A stretch of DNA of 64,000 nt from Dinochytrium kinnereticum (Eukaryota > Chytridiomycota > Chytridiomycetes > Chytridiales > Chytridiaceae). The stretch is from the NCBI GenBank assembly GCA_027604005.1, contig JADGJT010000052.1:22273-86272 (forward strand), in the 5' to 3' direction. The notes under the pieces are model-generated. The model saw nothing but the letters and a program-made list of their open reading frames with translations. It did not search any database and had not been told where the DNA came from. Positions 24,901 through 36,700 of the stretch are shown here, piece after piece (the stretch's first letter is position 1; each line of letters opens with the position of its first letter). The position numbers and the translations under genes were made by a program.

Positions 24901-25778
24901 GGACGGCTGCTTCGGGGACTCCTCCCTCTATCAATACGGTGAGGAAGCAGTCTCTGCACTCGGATGACGAGAGAAGCGCGTTTTTCATTGGGCGGAGCAA
25001 CACCACACATTTCTCGCCCACAACTCATCCTCCTGTGCCGCCCATTCCTCAAGGATACTTTGGCAGCGGTGTACCATTAGGTAGGACCCCGTCAGGGCCT
25101 GAGTCTGGTACAATTGGAGGTATGGCCGGGGCACCTACATCTCTATCACCGTCGCATTTTTTGCAAGGACAGGCCCAGCAGCAACAGTATAGAGGCGCTT
25201 TTCCAGCCTCTACCAAAGCCCCTTCGGTCGCAAACCCATACCAGCCCACTCTTCCTGACCTGCAAGGATTTATCTCCAACCGATTTCCTGGAAATAGCTT
25301 ACCGTCGTCTGTTACGGTGCCACCTTCTGACATGTATTCGCATTCGACAGTGACTCCGGGGAAAGCTTTGTCTCCTCATACGGTGGACTCCCTTCCTGCC
25401 TCCTTTTCTTCTCTCTCGACAAAAGATCCTGCATCTATCGGCTCACCCCCCGCTGTTACCGCGAAGGGCATCGTGGGGCCTTCAGGCGTTATGGCGGGAT
25501 TTATTAAAGTCCGCACACATTATGAGTCCGACATATTTGTGATTGCGATTCCATCGAAGGGCTCCTCTTACGCAGAGCTTCAGGCCAGAATTGAGAGAAA
25601 AATCAGACTGTGTGGAGGAAAGAGTCCGGCAGACCTTGGTAGGAGAATAAGAATACGGTATATGGATGATGATGGGGATATGATTGGGCTGAACGGTGAT
25701 GAGGACGTTTCAATGGCTTTTGAGATGGCAAGAAAGATGGGAGGTGACAGTGTGGTTTTGAATTTGTTTGTTCATTAG
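21953..25778 (+). CDS. CDC24: Cdc24-type Rho/Cdc42 guanine nucleotide exchange factor
   Basis: Five exons: join(21953..22723,22781..23140,23228..23314,23371..23625,23691..25778), 1186 residues from the first Met; Met12 (MDGLLMSS) is an alternative start. Domains in order: a disordered N-terminus; a Cdc24-type calponin-homology domain at about 130-255; a DH domain at about 300-490 (KLINEMIDTERKYINDL, SFLIKPVQRVCRYPLLLQEL); a PH domain at about 495-625; a long Ser/Pro/Gln-rich linker with proline clusters (PPPPVPPIPQ, PPVPPIPQG); and a C-terminal PB1 domain at about 1094-1186 (FIKVRTHYESD, RYMDDDGDMIGLNGDEDV). This is the classic CH-DH-PH-PB1 layout of fungal Cdc24, which activates Cdc42 at sites of polarised growth and binds a scaffold through PB1. 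The PB1 acidic OPCA-like stretch is intact. The polyproline linker could bind SH3 proteins. Confidence 0.96.
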
Positions 25779-26880
25779 GCGCTCTGGGGGAATGCAATGA
25801 GTTGTGCTTCGTTTGATAGGCTCTGGTTGTTGGATATGGGATCGGTTTCTGTTACTTGGTAATCTGCTGTGTTTCTGCTGTATCTTCTTTTTTTTGCCCT
25901 TTCATGTTCCTCTCTCCAGTTCTGGTATGGGTTGACCTCATCATCCTCATCCTCTAAAAAATAACCTAACCCGACTTTCACTGCAAATTATTTTGACATA
26001 ATGTTTACTAATTGATCCTTTCTGCCTTCCAGTGTTATGGATTGTGTCTTCTCTTTTTTTACACTTCAACGTCGTTTTATCATATCTTTTGACCCCATCG
26101 CTCCTTCTTTTGCTTTCTCTCTGCATCATTGTTTGACCATATCAAAGTACTTTTGCCGTTCAATAATAAACACTTGAAGTGTTGGGTTCCGTGTATGGTG
26201 TGTGTTTCTAATCGTGCCTGGTACTGGCTTGAGGGAGGATTAGGGTGGCGTCGCGTCGCGCCTTCCGGTTCCAACTCTAAGCAGCTCACTCCAGCAATTT
26301 CCTTCATTCAATGCAATTTATTCTGTTTTAAAAGCGTGAATTGTAACATGCCCGTATCAGACCCGTAGTTGAGGCAGGGGCTGACGGAAAACACAAGAAA
26401 TGGGTCGCGTTTGGGTCGCATTTGTTCTTCGGGGGCAATCGCCAAGCAGGCTGTCATGAATTTGGGGGACGTCTGTGACTCTGTGTTGCTCGAGTTTCAG
26501 ACTCGACCGTGCCGCTGCTAACGGGTCACCCAGCGAAACCCGCGCCATGAACCGATAAGGAAGGCGGTTTGCAAGCATGAAGTGCCGCCAAATTCATGAT
26601 GGCAGTCTGCCGCTGTGGCCGCCATTTTCGCGCTCGTTCCGCCTTCTTTGCTACATCTGCCGCAATTGGTAAGGAAACTGTCGGATTCCATCGCTTCTCT
26701 GCTGCTGACATCTCCTTGGCATGCTTTGCATTCATTTACTCAACTGACTTCCCACAGCTTTGTGTTTTTTTCCGTCCTTCACAGTGTTCCTTAACACGCG
26801 GCGTTGAGCTTCTGCATCGAAAGAACGGGACTTCAGAACAAGAACACTCTCTACTACTGCTGGCAATCACATCAATAACG
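25779..26880. other. Intergenic region, 1.1 kb
   Basis: CDC24 3' flank and upstream flank of the LRR gene. An in-frame open stretch runs upstream of 26881 from about 26596. Its residues just before the chosen Met (LLLLAITSIT) look like part of a signal peptide, so the true start of the LRR gene may lie here. Confidence 0.5.
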
Positions 26881-29731
26881 ATGGATGACTGCGCGCTGCT
26901 CCAGTTCACTTTTGGGGCGGCGCTCAAGTTCCCTGGCGGCTCGGGGGGCTGCTGTAAGGATGCCAAGGTCCAATGCAACACTCAGAGGTTTATCATAGGC
27001 TTGTAAGCATTTCTCTCTGCTTTATACTCCACCGGTCGATTCTATTCATTCATTCCAGGTGTCTTTTCCCCTTCCCAACTCATTGATTACTCCCAAACCC
27101 AGGGATCTTTCGGGTCAGGGTCTGCAAGGAGAGATTCCAGTCACCTTGGGGTCATTCTCCAATCTGATCCGACTGGGTAAGCCGACTCTCCCCACGGCAA
27201 CTATGTTGGATGCTCATTCTCAATCCTTATATATCTATCTCGTAGACCTGAGCAATAATCGTTTCTTTGGGAGTCTCAACCCACGCATTATCAGTGACAT
27301 GACAAGGTTGGAGTTCCTGAATCTGAGTGGTAACATGCTTTCGGGTGGCTTGCCCCTGTCATTGGCGTTGCTGAAGAGCGTATCTCATTTGTAAGAGCAT
27401 TTGTTGTCTTCGCCGTCGTGTGTTTGCCTTTTCTTCGCTGCTGAAGACCCCTAACCATTGATATGACTTCTCTGATAGGAGCTTAGCAAGCAATGCCTTT
27501 CAAGGAAATATCCCTGGTATAATCCTATCAAGCCTCGTTGGTTTAAGATTTCTGTAAGTGGCTTTTCATGCCTGCCTTTCCTTGATTGTTAAAAACAAAA
27601 AAAAATACAGAAACCTCACAGACAATGATCTTTCTGGAAAGCTTCCCGGTCTGGGAGCTAATACTGAGCTGGAGTATCTTGGTCTTGGAAGCAACGAGTT
27701 CTCTGGGTCTATCTCACCCGAAATCTTTCTGTTGAATAAGCTGGAGTCCTTGTAAGTCAAATGCCCATTATTTTGTTCTTGGAATAGAGGTTCACACTAT
27801 TTCGTATTAACTATAAGGATCTAAATGCAGGGATTTTTCCAATAATCAACTTACTGGTTCTTGGCCGCAACATCCTGATAATGCACTACCCCAGCTTTCT
27901 AAACTGTAAGATGATTTCGTGCCAGATGAGTTTACTCAGCTGTTGTTGATTGCTATTTGTTCTAACTTTATTATCGGCAATGAAGTAACCTGAAGGGAAA
28001 CAAGTTGATAGGAAATGCGACTTGGGTTAAAAAGCTAAAAAAGCTTGAAGCTGGGTATGTTTGTAGTATTATACATCCACTTTTTAAAGAAAAGAACTAA
28101 CGTTATTTTTTTTATGACTATACTTAGACATTTAGATGGAAATTGCCTCAGTGGATTGGCTCCATCGGTTAATGGAAGCTTGATGTATGAGTAGTCTCCC
28201 ATAAGATCCCTAGCACTTGCCTTTGTTTTCTAACTCTTGTTCTAATTCCGCAGCTTCGAGCCTCAAACATCAGACTGTCCAGGATTTCAAGCCCTTACTA
28301 TCTTAACAACATCAGCCATTACGACCACTATCCCAACCATGTCTACCGCCTCCACACCTTCGTCATCATCAAGCTCGTCGTTTTCCAACTCAACTATAAA
28401 GATAATTCTCCTATCCACCATCGCTGTTCTCCTGGTCTTCACTGTCGCCCTCTTGGCGATTTTAATACATCGCTTTCACAAGCGTCGGCGACGAGTTCAG
28501 CAATCTATTGGATGCGGTCGAAAAGCGTTGTTGGGGGATTTGGAAATGTATGGAGAAAGAAGATCAGCTGGCAGCACCACAATTGGGTTAAACCAGTCAA
28601 ATGACCCAGCAACCATCAGATTTGTGGATGAGGAAGCAGCTGGCGTTCAGGAATTTGATTCTCACCTTAAGCCCCCCATTAACGGGCGGAATAACCAGTT
28701 CAACCCATCTTCTCTACCCGCAGTATTTTCATTCCTACGCCGTGATGTTAAGAAGAAAGAGAAGCCGGGGACAGCATCAACTAGAACGGCGGTACTATGG
28801 GATGACACAGTTGGATCGATTCGAGGACAGGCAGTCGCACCGTTGCCAAGGGGAGTGACAAGGACCAGCGAAAGGTCCGGAAAGACTCGAAGCATGAGTT
28901 GGAACATAATGCTTAACAATGCATATGCAAAAGCTGCCGCTCAATCGATTATAGTGAAGAGCCCTATTGATCAGGAAAATCCAGCAATGGCATCAAATAG
29001 CGAGGTGGGTGGGGCGAGTCCCTCTTCGCTAGCGTCAATTGGCACTTTAGAACCAAGTCGAACCCGTGAACATCAGCGCAATAGGAAGCATCATCATACT
29101 TCTAAATCTCTGGACCGTATGATTCAGCGAAACGATCCAAAGCCTGCAAGCCGCGTTGACTCTCTCCTTCTTGCAGGTCCGTCCTTGCGCGATCTTCTGG
29201 TTTTATCGGAGTCATTGGAAAGGCGTCTGAATATTGATCATCGCGCTATGATTGGTTTTTCTGACGACGTGAGATCTCGGAGCACTGAGAAAGTAAGATT
29301 ACCGCCTGTTTGGCCAGGGGTCGATGAGCCAGCTATAGTGGAAGATACCTCTGGTGATAGTGGAGTGAAAGAAAACGGGACTGCACCAGGTTACGCCCAA
29401 GGTCAGGGAGAAATGCTTGAGGTCTTTCTCTCACATTCTGCAATGTCTGCCATGCCATATGCCACACCTACAGTCTGGACTTCTCATGAAGTTGTGCATT
29501 GGCTTAAGGCAAAAGGGTTTCAGAAAGACGTCCTGAAGGCATTTCGAGGTATATTTAGCATTTACTGTGGCAGTATATAACACGGTACTAGATTCTGAAA
29601 TTGACGGTACCTCTCTCTTTGAGATCACGACGGATTCTATGAAGCGCCATCTTGGAATTGAATCGCTTATGACCAGAACCGCAATACTAGCTGCTATCCA
29701 AGACCTTCGCCAAAATCAGCGGGATCACTAA
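26881..29731 (+). CDS. Leucine-rich repeat, transmembrane, SAM-domain receptor-like protein
   Basis: Ten exons: join(26881..27002,27103..27176,27246..27390,27479..27553,27611..27751,27831..27905,27986..28054,28128..28184,28254..29548,29592..29731), 730 residues from this Met. Most introns fall at the same place in the LRR, after the first base or two of a Leu codon, as in repeat-exon duplication. The N-terminus DDCALLQF..GGSGGCC resembles the LRR cap of plant receptor proteins. About eight LRRs of the plant-like form L-x-L-x-x-N-x-L-x-G-x-I/L-P follow. One membrane helix lies at about 302-328 (IKIILLSTIAVLLVFTVALL), then a basic RRRRR-type stop, about 300 disordered residues, and a C-terminal SAM domain (VWTSHEVVHWLKAKGF..GTSLFEITTDSMKRHLGI). 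It is probably a surface sensor whose SAM domain recruits partners; no kinase is present. Confidence 0.85.
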
Positions 29732-31994
29732 GGAAAAAAGGATGGGGAAAACCCCTAAGGTTGAAGATCACCTTTCTATATCACATCACTTTGTCTACAC
29801 TAAGCCAATTTTTCGCACAGCATTTGTCCCAGTTCCAGTCTCTCTCTCTTTTTTTTTCTTCTTTCTTTTGGTTATGTAGCATTTATTCATTTCTACAAAA
29901 TATATCCGCATTCATCTCTATACTCTATGTATTCTTTACAAGCTTTACTGAGCATTGTGGTGATCTCAGATTTATTAGAGCCTTTGTCTAGTCCACAGTT
30001 CATATGATACATCATTGTTTGCGCTGATACGCTCGGCTGGCCAAATGTGGGCCATTCAAAGCATTCAATTTGAATATTTAAAGAGAAACCAATGCAAATA
30101 GAGATGAATGAACCAGCAGGAGAAAATCAAATAAAACTTGTATGAGACTTATTGAAAGGAAAAGATAGCCGAATTACAAAGTGATGGAGACATTGTGTTG
30201 GCTATTCCGAAAGAAGACCAACCTTTCGCGAATAGTTTCATTGGCTTGGCGCGCGCCTCTGCTGCTCCAATGGGGCATTTCGCACATTTCGAGGAGGCAG
30301 TTGGTCAGCATCGTGGGCAGTGCTAAGTAACTCTCACATGACGATGGGCACTCCGCTGCTTTCATTCAGTCCACATCAAATTCCTACCTCTTGGTTGTTG
30401 TCATACCATCCTCTGGCATCACCTCTTCTTGGACACGCTAGAGTGGCCCTGGTACTGGCTCTTCTTCAATCGCTAACGCTGCCGTCGTGCCGATTCTTAT
30501 CGCAAGAATCGTTGCAAGACGCGTCTCATCCCGGTTGAGGAGCTTAGCGGTTGGTCAACCAATATGGACAATATGAACGAATAAGTTTGCAAGAAACAGG
30601 ATTTAGATAACCCTCGACAGCCTTATATCAAACCTAGGAGTCGATTTCAAGGATGCCGAGCCGATAGCCACTTATCAGAGCCCCCAGAGATTAACTTAAT
30701 CAAAAGGTCGCTCGACATCCACCCTAGTTATGAAACTTGGAGGGTATTGCGCAGGTCTCAAATAACCTCAGCCAACTTTACCTTGAGACTGGACGATCCG
30801 ACGAAGTGACGGAGCTTAACCGGGACGCGTACGAGATAGAGAAGGGCAAAAGCGGTCCCATTACGTTGCAATACGTGTCGTGAAAATGGGACTCCTAACC
30901 GCTCATATAAGGAAGCCTTCCGAAGCTGTTACTTGGTTCACGTATGTGCTTCAAAGACACCATTGTTAGCGTTGTTCAGAGGGCCTGCTCTATGAAACTT
31001 GTAAGTATAAGCTAGGTGAAAGACTCTGTTTTCGGTTTAAATAGGTCGGACATTGCCCTGGCAATTCGGGAGGTACCTACTCCCATGATGGGTAAAATCT
31101 CTTTAGGAGCGAGTAGAGTTTCTTCGTTTGCAAAGCCCAAGGAGATTCTGTTTTTTCTTGAGTGCTCTGAGTCAATGGCTGGATCATACATTAGCCCTTG
31201 CCGTACCTCGATGGAGGTCATCAAGCCTGCAAGAAGGACGATCGTCTATCTTCAACGGTCTTTGATAATTCGATCACTGAGTCATTCTCATTGACCGCAG
31301 GGGACAGTGGCAAGAACGTCCAATAACTCGTCAGGTTCTTATTACGTGGACCACATGCGACGGCGCCCTGCCTTCTTCGACGCAGTCCTCTCAGCAATCA
31401 GAAAAGCTTGTTCTTCTCCTTCCACGTCATCGACGACTTTTCGTCCGCAGAGACACATGGGTTGCAGTTCTTATCGATGGAGATGACCATTTGTCTACGA
31501 ACACACGAAGTCAACTTATCAAAGATAAAGATGATTGTTGGGGATCTGAGGGTAGAGACTCCATGAGAGGGCGGTTAATTTTGCACGCTTTTGTCTTCTT
31601 TGCATGAATATCTCCTTTTTTCATATGTTTTTGTTTTTGTTTTTTTGAAAGCTCTATACTGTTTCCTTATTCTTTGTTACGCTCAATTCTACATGATATC
31701 CATAAAGATAATTATGTGTGCTGCCTTGTTTGCCACCCACTGCGCATCAGTGAATGCTTAACAGGAGGTCGAAACCTGAAACGGAATAATGGATTGATGC
31801 AGTGCGGGAATAAATGGCTAGCCTTACCTTGCTTTTTTGGACATGTCAGACTCGGCATTTGCTGCATGCGATTTTTACAAGTTCTGATTCCTCTCGCGTT
31901 TTCTATCATCCTCCTTCTCTTTGGACCAAAGCACCAAAGATCTTCCCGAACAGGAACCCGCTCTGTCGGACCACTACGAAATTTCCATACCCTA
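29732..31994. other. Gene-poor region, 2.26 kb
   Basis: No gene was recognised. A few unrelated short open frames exist: minus 30174-30365, plus about 30590-30810, and plus 31016-31294. They share no family signature and are not joined by convincing splice sites. The G+C-richer, CpG-containing stretch 30150-31560 differs in texture from its AT-rich flanks and may be an old insertion or a decayed gene. Confidence 0.45.
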
Positions 31995-33774
31995 ATGTTT
32001 CCGGCACTAGTAAATGATGCTGGATCATCATCAGCTGCGACAGAAGCTGACCGCATTAATGAGGAAAAGGCGTACCACAAGGTCTTAAAGGCTTTCAAGG
32101 GATACAGATCCCACACTCTTGCCATGAATGATAAACGAAGGAGGGACTGGCATACTATCCCTGAGACACACCGAGCGATGATCCCGGAATATCAGGGCAG
32201 GCTCGGGCTGGTGGATCAAAGAATCTTGAGGAATGCTGAGTTTGTTGATCTATTGCTGGAAGGTCAGGGAGATCCAGAAATGCCTGTGTATGGAGCCGAT
32301 GGAGTGAGTGGACACTTTGATTCCAAGCCTTCGCATTGATTACGGCTCAATTGTTGGAGTCCCATTCTTTACCTTAATTGCAAATATGTTTCACCCTTTG
32401 AGCATCACTCATTTAAGTGTCTTTGTTTTTTAAAGAAACCTCTTCAATATGAGCCTGTCATGGAAAGCGATATGGATAAGGTACTACTGTAATTATTCAT
32501 CCTACATCGAATTTGATTCATTCACATATGCTTGAGTTTCTTTGCTATGACCACATAGCTCAAGACCCCTAACATGGGATCCTTTTAACGTGCTGCGTTT
32601 GTTTAAACTCGCTTAATAGGTTCGAAGTACCCTCAAACAATTTGTACGAGATTGGTCCGCAGAGGGTCAAGCAGAGAGAGATGCTACCTACAAGCCTATT
32701 GTGGATGCTTTGCTTCAGTATTATCCAGTTTCTAAGAGCAAACGGTTTGAACTGTGCTTCCTAATTGCTGACTCGAATCTAGGGGTGAAATCCACGTCTT
32801 GGTTCCTGGTGCAGGTTTGGCCCGACTGGCCTATGATGTTGTTAAGCAAGGTGTGATAAGTCTCGATTTATAAAAGGATATTAGTTTTAATTTTTGATAA
32901 TTCTAGGTTTTACGTGCCAAGGTCTACAAGGATTTCTTCTCTTGTTCCCCGTCGTATCTCCATTTATTAACCATATTATTGCTATATAGGCAATGAATTC
33001 AGCTTTTTTATGCTCCTAGGATCTAACTACATCCTAAATCGGTATGATATGAATATAAAGTGGTATCTAACCGCAGCCTTTGCTCTATTTGTAGCTTGAC
33101 TTTTCCCCAAAAAATTGATATCTTTCCTTGGGTCCATGCTTTCTCTAATATCCCGTCTCCCGAGCATCAACTCCAATCCGTAACGATACCCGATGAATAT
33201 CCTGGAGATATACCCGAAACTGCAGCGTTTAGTATGGTTGCCGGCGATTTCCTTGAAGTCTATTCACAGCCAGATCAGCTTGGTAACTAGCAGTACGATT
33301 CACTTTCTTACCATCTTTTAGGAAAATTTGACTCGATTGTGACTTGTTATTTTATTGATACCGCTAAAAACATCATTCATTATCTGGAGGTCATTTCTCA
33401 TGCTTTAAAGCCCGGAGGTCTTTGGATCAATATGGGTAACTTCCAGTTCATCTAACTATTGGCTTATGTTTGCATGCTTAGGTCCACTTTTATACCACTT
33501 TGAGGGGATGAAGAGTGAGATTTCAGTGGATTTAAACTTGGAGGAAGTGAAGGCAGTGGCTAAGAAGTTTGGCTTCGAGTTTCTGGTAGGGACCTTAATC
33601 TTTGCCCAATGAGACGGAAGACTGAATGTTTCCCAGGAGGAGTCTATGCATAAATCGACGTACACAGGAAACCCGAATGGAATGCTGCAATGTGAGCTTT
33701 GCAATGGTTTCCCCTTCTTTGACTGTTATTTAGATGTATACAATTGCGCATTTTGGGTGGCGAGAAAAAAGTAA
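31995..33774 (+). CDS. Carnosine N-methyltransferase family protein (CARNMT1/YNL092W type)
   Basis: Eleven exons: join(31995..32303,32436..32480,32620..32744,32783..32850,32907..32921,32990..33041,33095..33282,33322..33435,33482..33585,33637..33691,33734..33774), 371 residues, all phases consistent. Family blocks in order: RRRDWHTIPETHRAMIPEY; YKPIVDALLQYYP; the SAM-binding VLVPGAGLARLAYDVV; GNEFSFFMLLGSNYIL; PWVHAFSN; FSMVAGDFLEVY; DSIVTCYFIDTAKNIIHYL; GGLWINMGPLLYHF; and a terminal CAFWVARK. This is the N2227-like family, which methylates carnosine or related histidine compounds with S-adenosylmethionine; fungi lack carnosine, so the native substrate is open. Exon 5 is a 15-nt micro-exon inside the SAM pocket region. 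The next gene starts only 22 nt after the stop. Confidence 0.92.
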
Positions 33775-33796
33775 CACGAATTGTCAGGCTTTGCCC

Positions 33797-36700
33797 ATGA
33801 ATTCAGAGGAAAGCTCGGACTCAACTTATGTGTCCGACGAGGAGGAAGAGCACTCAGACTCCAACGAGCCTTCAATAAACCGTCCATCATGTGTTGCCTC
33901 TATCGATTCCAGCCGTGATGTTTTCCTTCGCAGAATCAAATTCTCTGCGCCTAAAGACCCCTTCTCGGAGCCTCAATCTCAGCCGCGAGATCTGGCACAG
34001 GGCATGTTGCTCAAGGATTATCAGGTTGTGAATAGATCATTTATGTTTTGAGCGAGCCTATTCTAAGTGTTGTAATATGAAAAAGTTGAACGGAGTTCAA
34101 TGGATGAATTCTCTGTTTAGAAGAGGTCTCGGTGGAATTCTTGGTAAGCCGTTGGAGGTAGATCGAGAGAAAAAAAGCTGAAATTAGAAGCCGATGAGAT
34201 GGGTTTGGGAAAGACAATCCAGGCGATCTCGTTCTTGCTTCATCTGAAGCATGGTGTCGGATATGCTGGGCCTTACCTCATTGTGGTGCCATTGAGCGTA
34301 TTGAATAATTGGGCGGAAGAATTCAAAAAGTTCGTTGTTCCGAATAAACTCAACGCTCGCATTTACAAAGAGATTCGGACGGAACGAAGAGACGACATAC
34401 TGAAAAATTTGGTAAGCGACTCACTCATATAGAGGCCTTACTATTTGTTTCAAGACCGGAATTGATGCCATCTTAACCACATTCGATGTCTTATACCGTG
34501 TAAGTTGTTGTTCTTCTATATTTTTTAACTTTAAATAGGATATACCTTTTTTTGCGTCCCTGGATTTTTCGTATTTGGTGGTCGATGTAAGTATCTTTAC
34601 CATACGAAAAACCCAGCAGAAACATAGTAGATTTATTAATTTTTTTGTCTTCTAGGAAGCTCACAGATTAAAGAACCCCCAATCAGTTTTGAATAAGTCC
34701 CTTCTCCGCCTTGCCATTCCACATTCTCTCCTTATGACCGGGACTCCAATTCAAAACAACATATTAGAGCTCGGTGCACTGCTAGCGTTTGCATGCCCAT
34801 CTGTATTTGCATACAAAGGAGGTGAAGCATGCATCTCACGGTGGTTTAGTCAGTCCAATTCCCTTGAGGACTTAGCGTTTTTGAAGGAGGCAATTAAGCC
34901 GTTAGTGAAAGCCCAACCGTACTGAACTAAAATTTTCTTCCATTGCTTTTCAGCTTCGTGCTTCGCAGGGAAAAGAGAGCGGTACTGGATTTACCTGATA
35001 TGGAGGAATATGTGCTTTTCACACGTAAGCATAGACTATCGGATCTCAATAACCAGTGAAGCTTTGTCGTCGATTCAGCGAAAACTGTACAAATCTTTGC
35101 TGCTGAAGGATATTTCCTGTTTCTCGTCTCCTCACACAGTAAGGTCAATAAACGGTTCGCCTTAGGTTTTCAGTGCGGATTTCTGAACTAATAGTTAAAT
35201 CAGTGTTAATGAACTTACGAAAATGTAGCAATCATCCTTACCTCTTCGGTATGAATCTACCCGGCCTAACTTATTAATTTGTCTACAGATGGTGTTGAAC
35301 CGGAGCCGTTCGAGGCCGGAGAGCATTTGATTCAGGTGTCTGGAAAGCTTGCGCTTCTCGATAAGCTCCTACTGGTCCTGAAACGGAGGGGCCATCGCGT
35401 TCTGGTTTTTTCTTTATATACAACATATATCCAATTTAATTTATTTTAGATTTTTTCTCAAATGACTCATATGCTGGATATTTGTGAGTGGACCTCGTGG
35501 TTTGCCTTCAAATATTCTTTATATTTACTATTATATGACTTTGAAAATCGGAACAAAGTGCAAGATTATTTGACATACAGAGACTACATCTACGAAAGGC
35601 TTGATGGTTCAGTTCGCGGTGACGAAAGGTTCCTTGCAATTAAAAGGTTTCTGGATAATGGAGATGAGGATCGGCCATTTGTCTTTCTGCTATCGACAAG
35701 AGCCGGTGGCGTCGGACTGAATCTTACTGCGGCAGACGTGGTTATCTTCTTTGACTCCGATTTTAATCCAGCTATGGACATGCAAGCAGCAGTAAGTTGA
35801 AATTCAGTTGCTTCCCCTTCGCAGAATCTTAATCAATGCTCGTATATTTAGGCTCGAGCACATCGCATCGGTCAGAAAAGTATCGTTAAAGTTTTCCGTA
35901 TTCTTTCTGAAGGTTCGGTTGATGAAATAATATATCGACGGGCTAGCGATAAAAAAACTCTGGGGAGCTTTTTCATGGATACTTCTGATAAGAAATGGAG
36001 CAAAAAGGTGCGATTTTTAAAAGAAAAAAAGTCTCAAACTACGTCTAAGGATTTGAAAGCTGATGATTTATCAACAATGTTACGCTTCGGGCTTCGAAAT
36101 ATCATTGTTGATAATGATTATGAGACAAGTAGCAACGACTTTAAATAACTGACTCTGATCTCCATTTTAGCTAGCATTGACCTACCAAGTGAATCAAGCA
36201 TTGAAGAGTTGCTTGATCTTTCGTTTGCAAACATCACTTCTGAAGAGATAAAGGCAAGTGCGGGGTGGTCTATGAAGACAGTAGAGGACGGAGAAGGGGG
36301 AAGTATATACACTTTCGATGGTGTTGACATGAAAGCAGACGAGGCAGCCTTTAAAATCCTTTACGATTTGGTTCCAAATTCTTTAACGTTGCATAACCCC
36401 ACAGATTCCGTAAGTCTGTTAATTACATCCATTACCTATGCATGAATCTTATGTTATTCAAAACAAAACCAGAGAATGCGTGCTCAAGATAAGGAGACCA
36501 TTTATCGGCGAATTGTAGAGCTTGAGAAAGCTGCAAAAAGGAGTGAAGACAGAAGACAACGTCAAATCGAAAAGCAGAATGCCAAATGGCTGGAAAATGG
36601 ATATGTTTCGAAGGCTCTCAATTCTATTAGCGATGTCACTTTCGATTCATTAATAGACGGTACAGACGACGACGGCGATAATGCGGAAGAATTGATGAGG

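Noticed and set aside
31016..31294. 92-codon plus-strand frame as a gene
   Set aside because: No recognisable motif, no neighbouring exons, and a comparable frame on the other strand.
35024..35062. A second apparent frameshift in the ALC1 gene between VLFT and SSIQRK
   Set aside because: Using the acceptor GTGAAG at 35061 gives [16 protein letters not shown] in phase, so ordinary splicing explains it.
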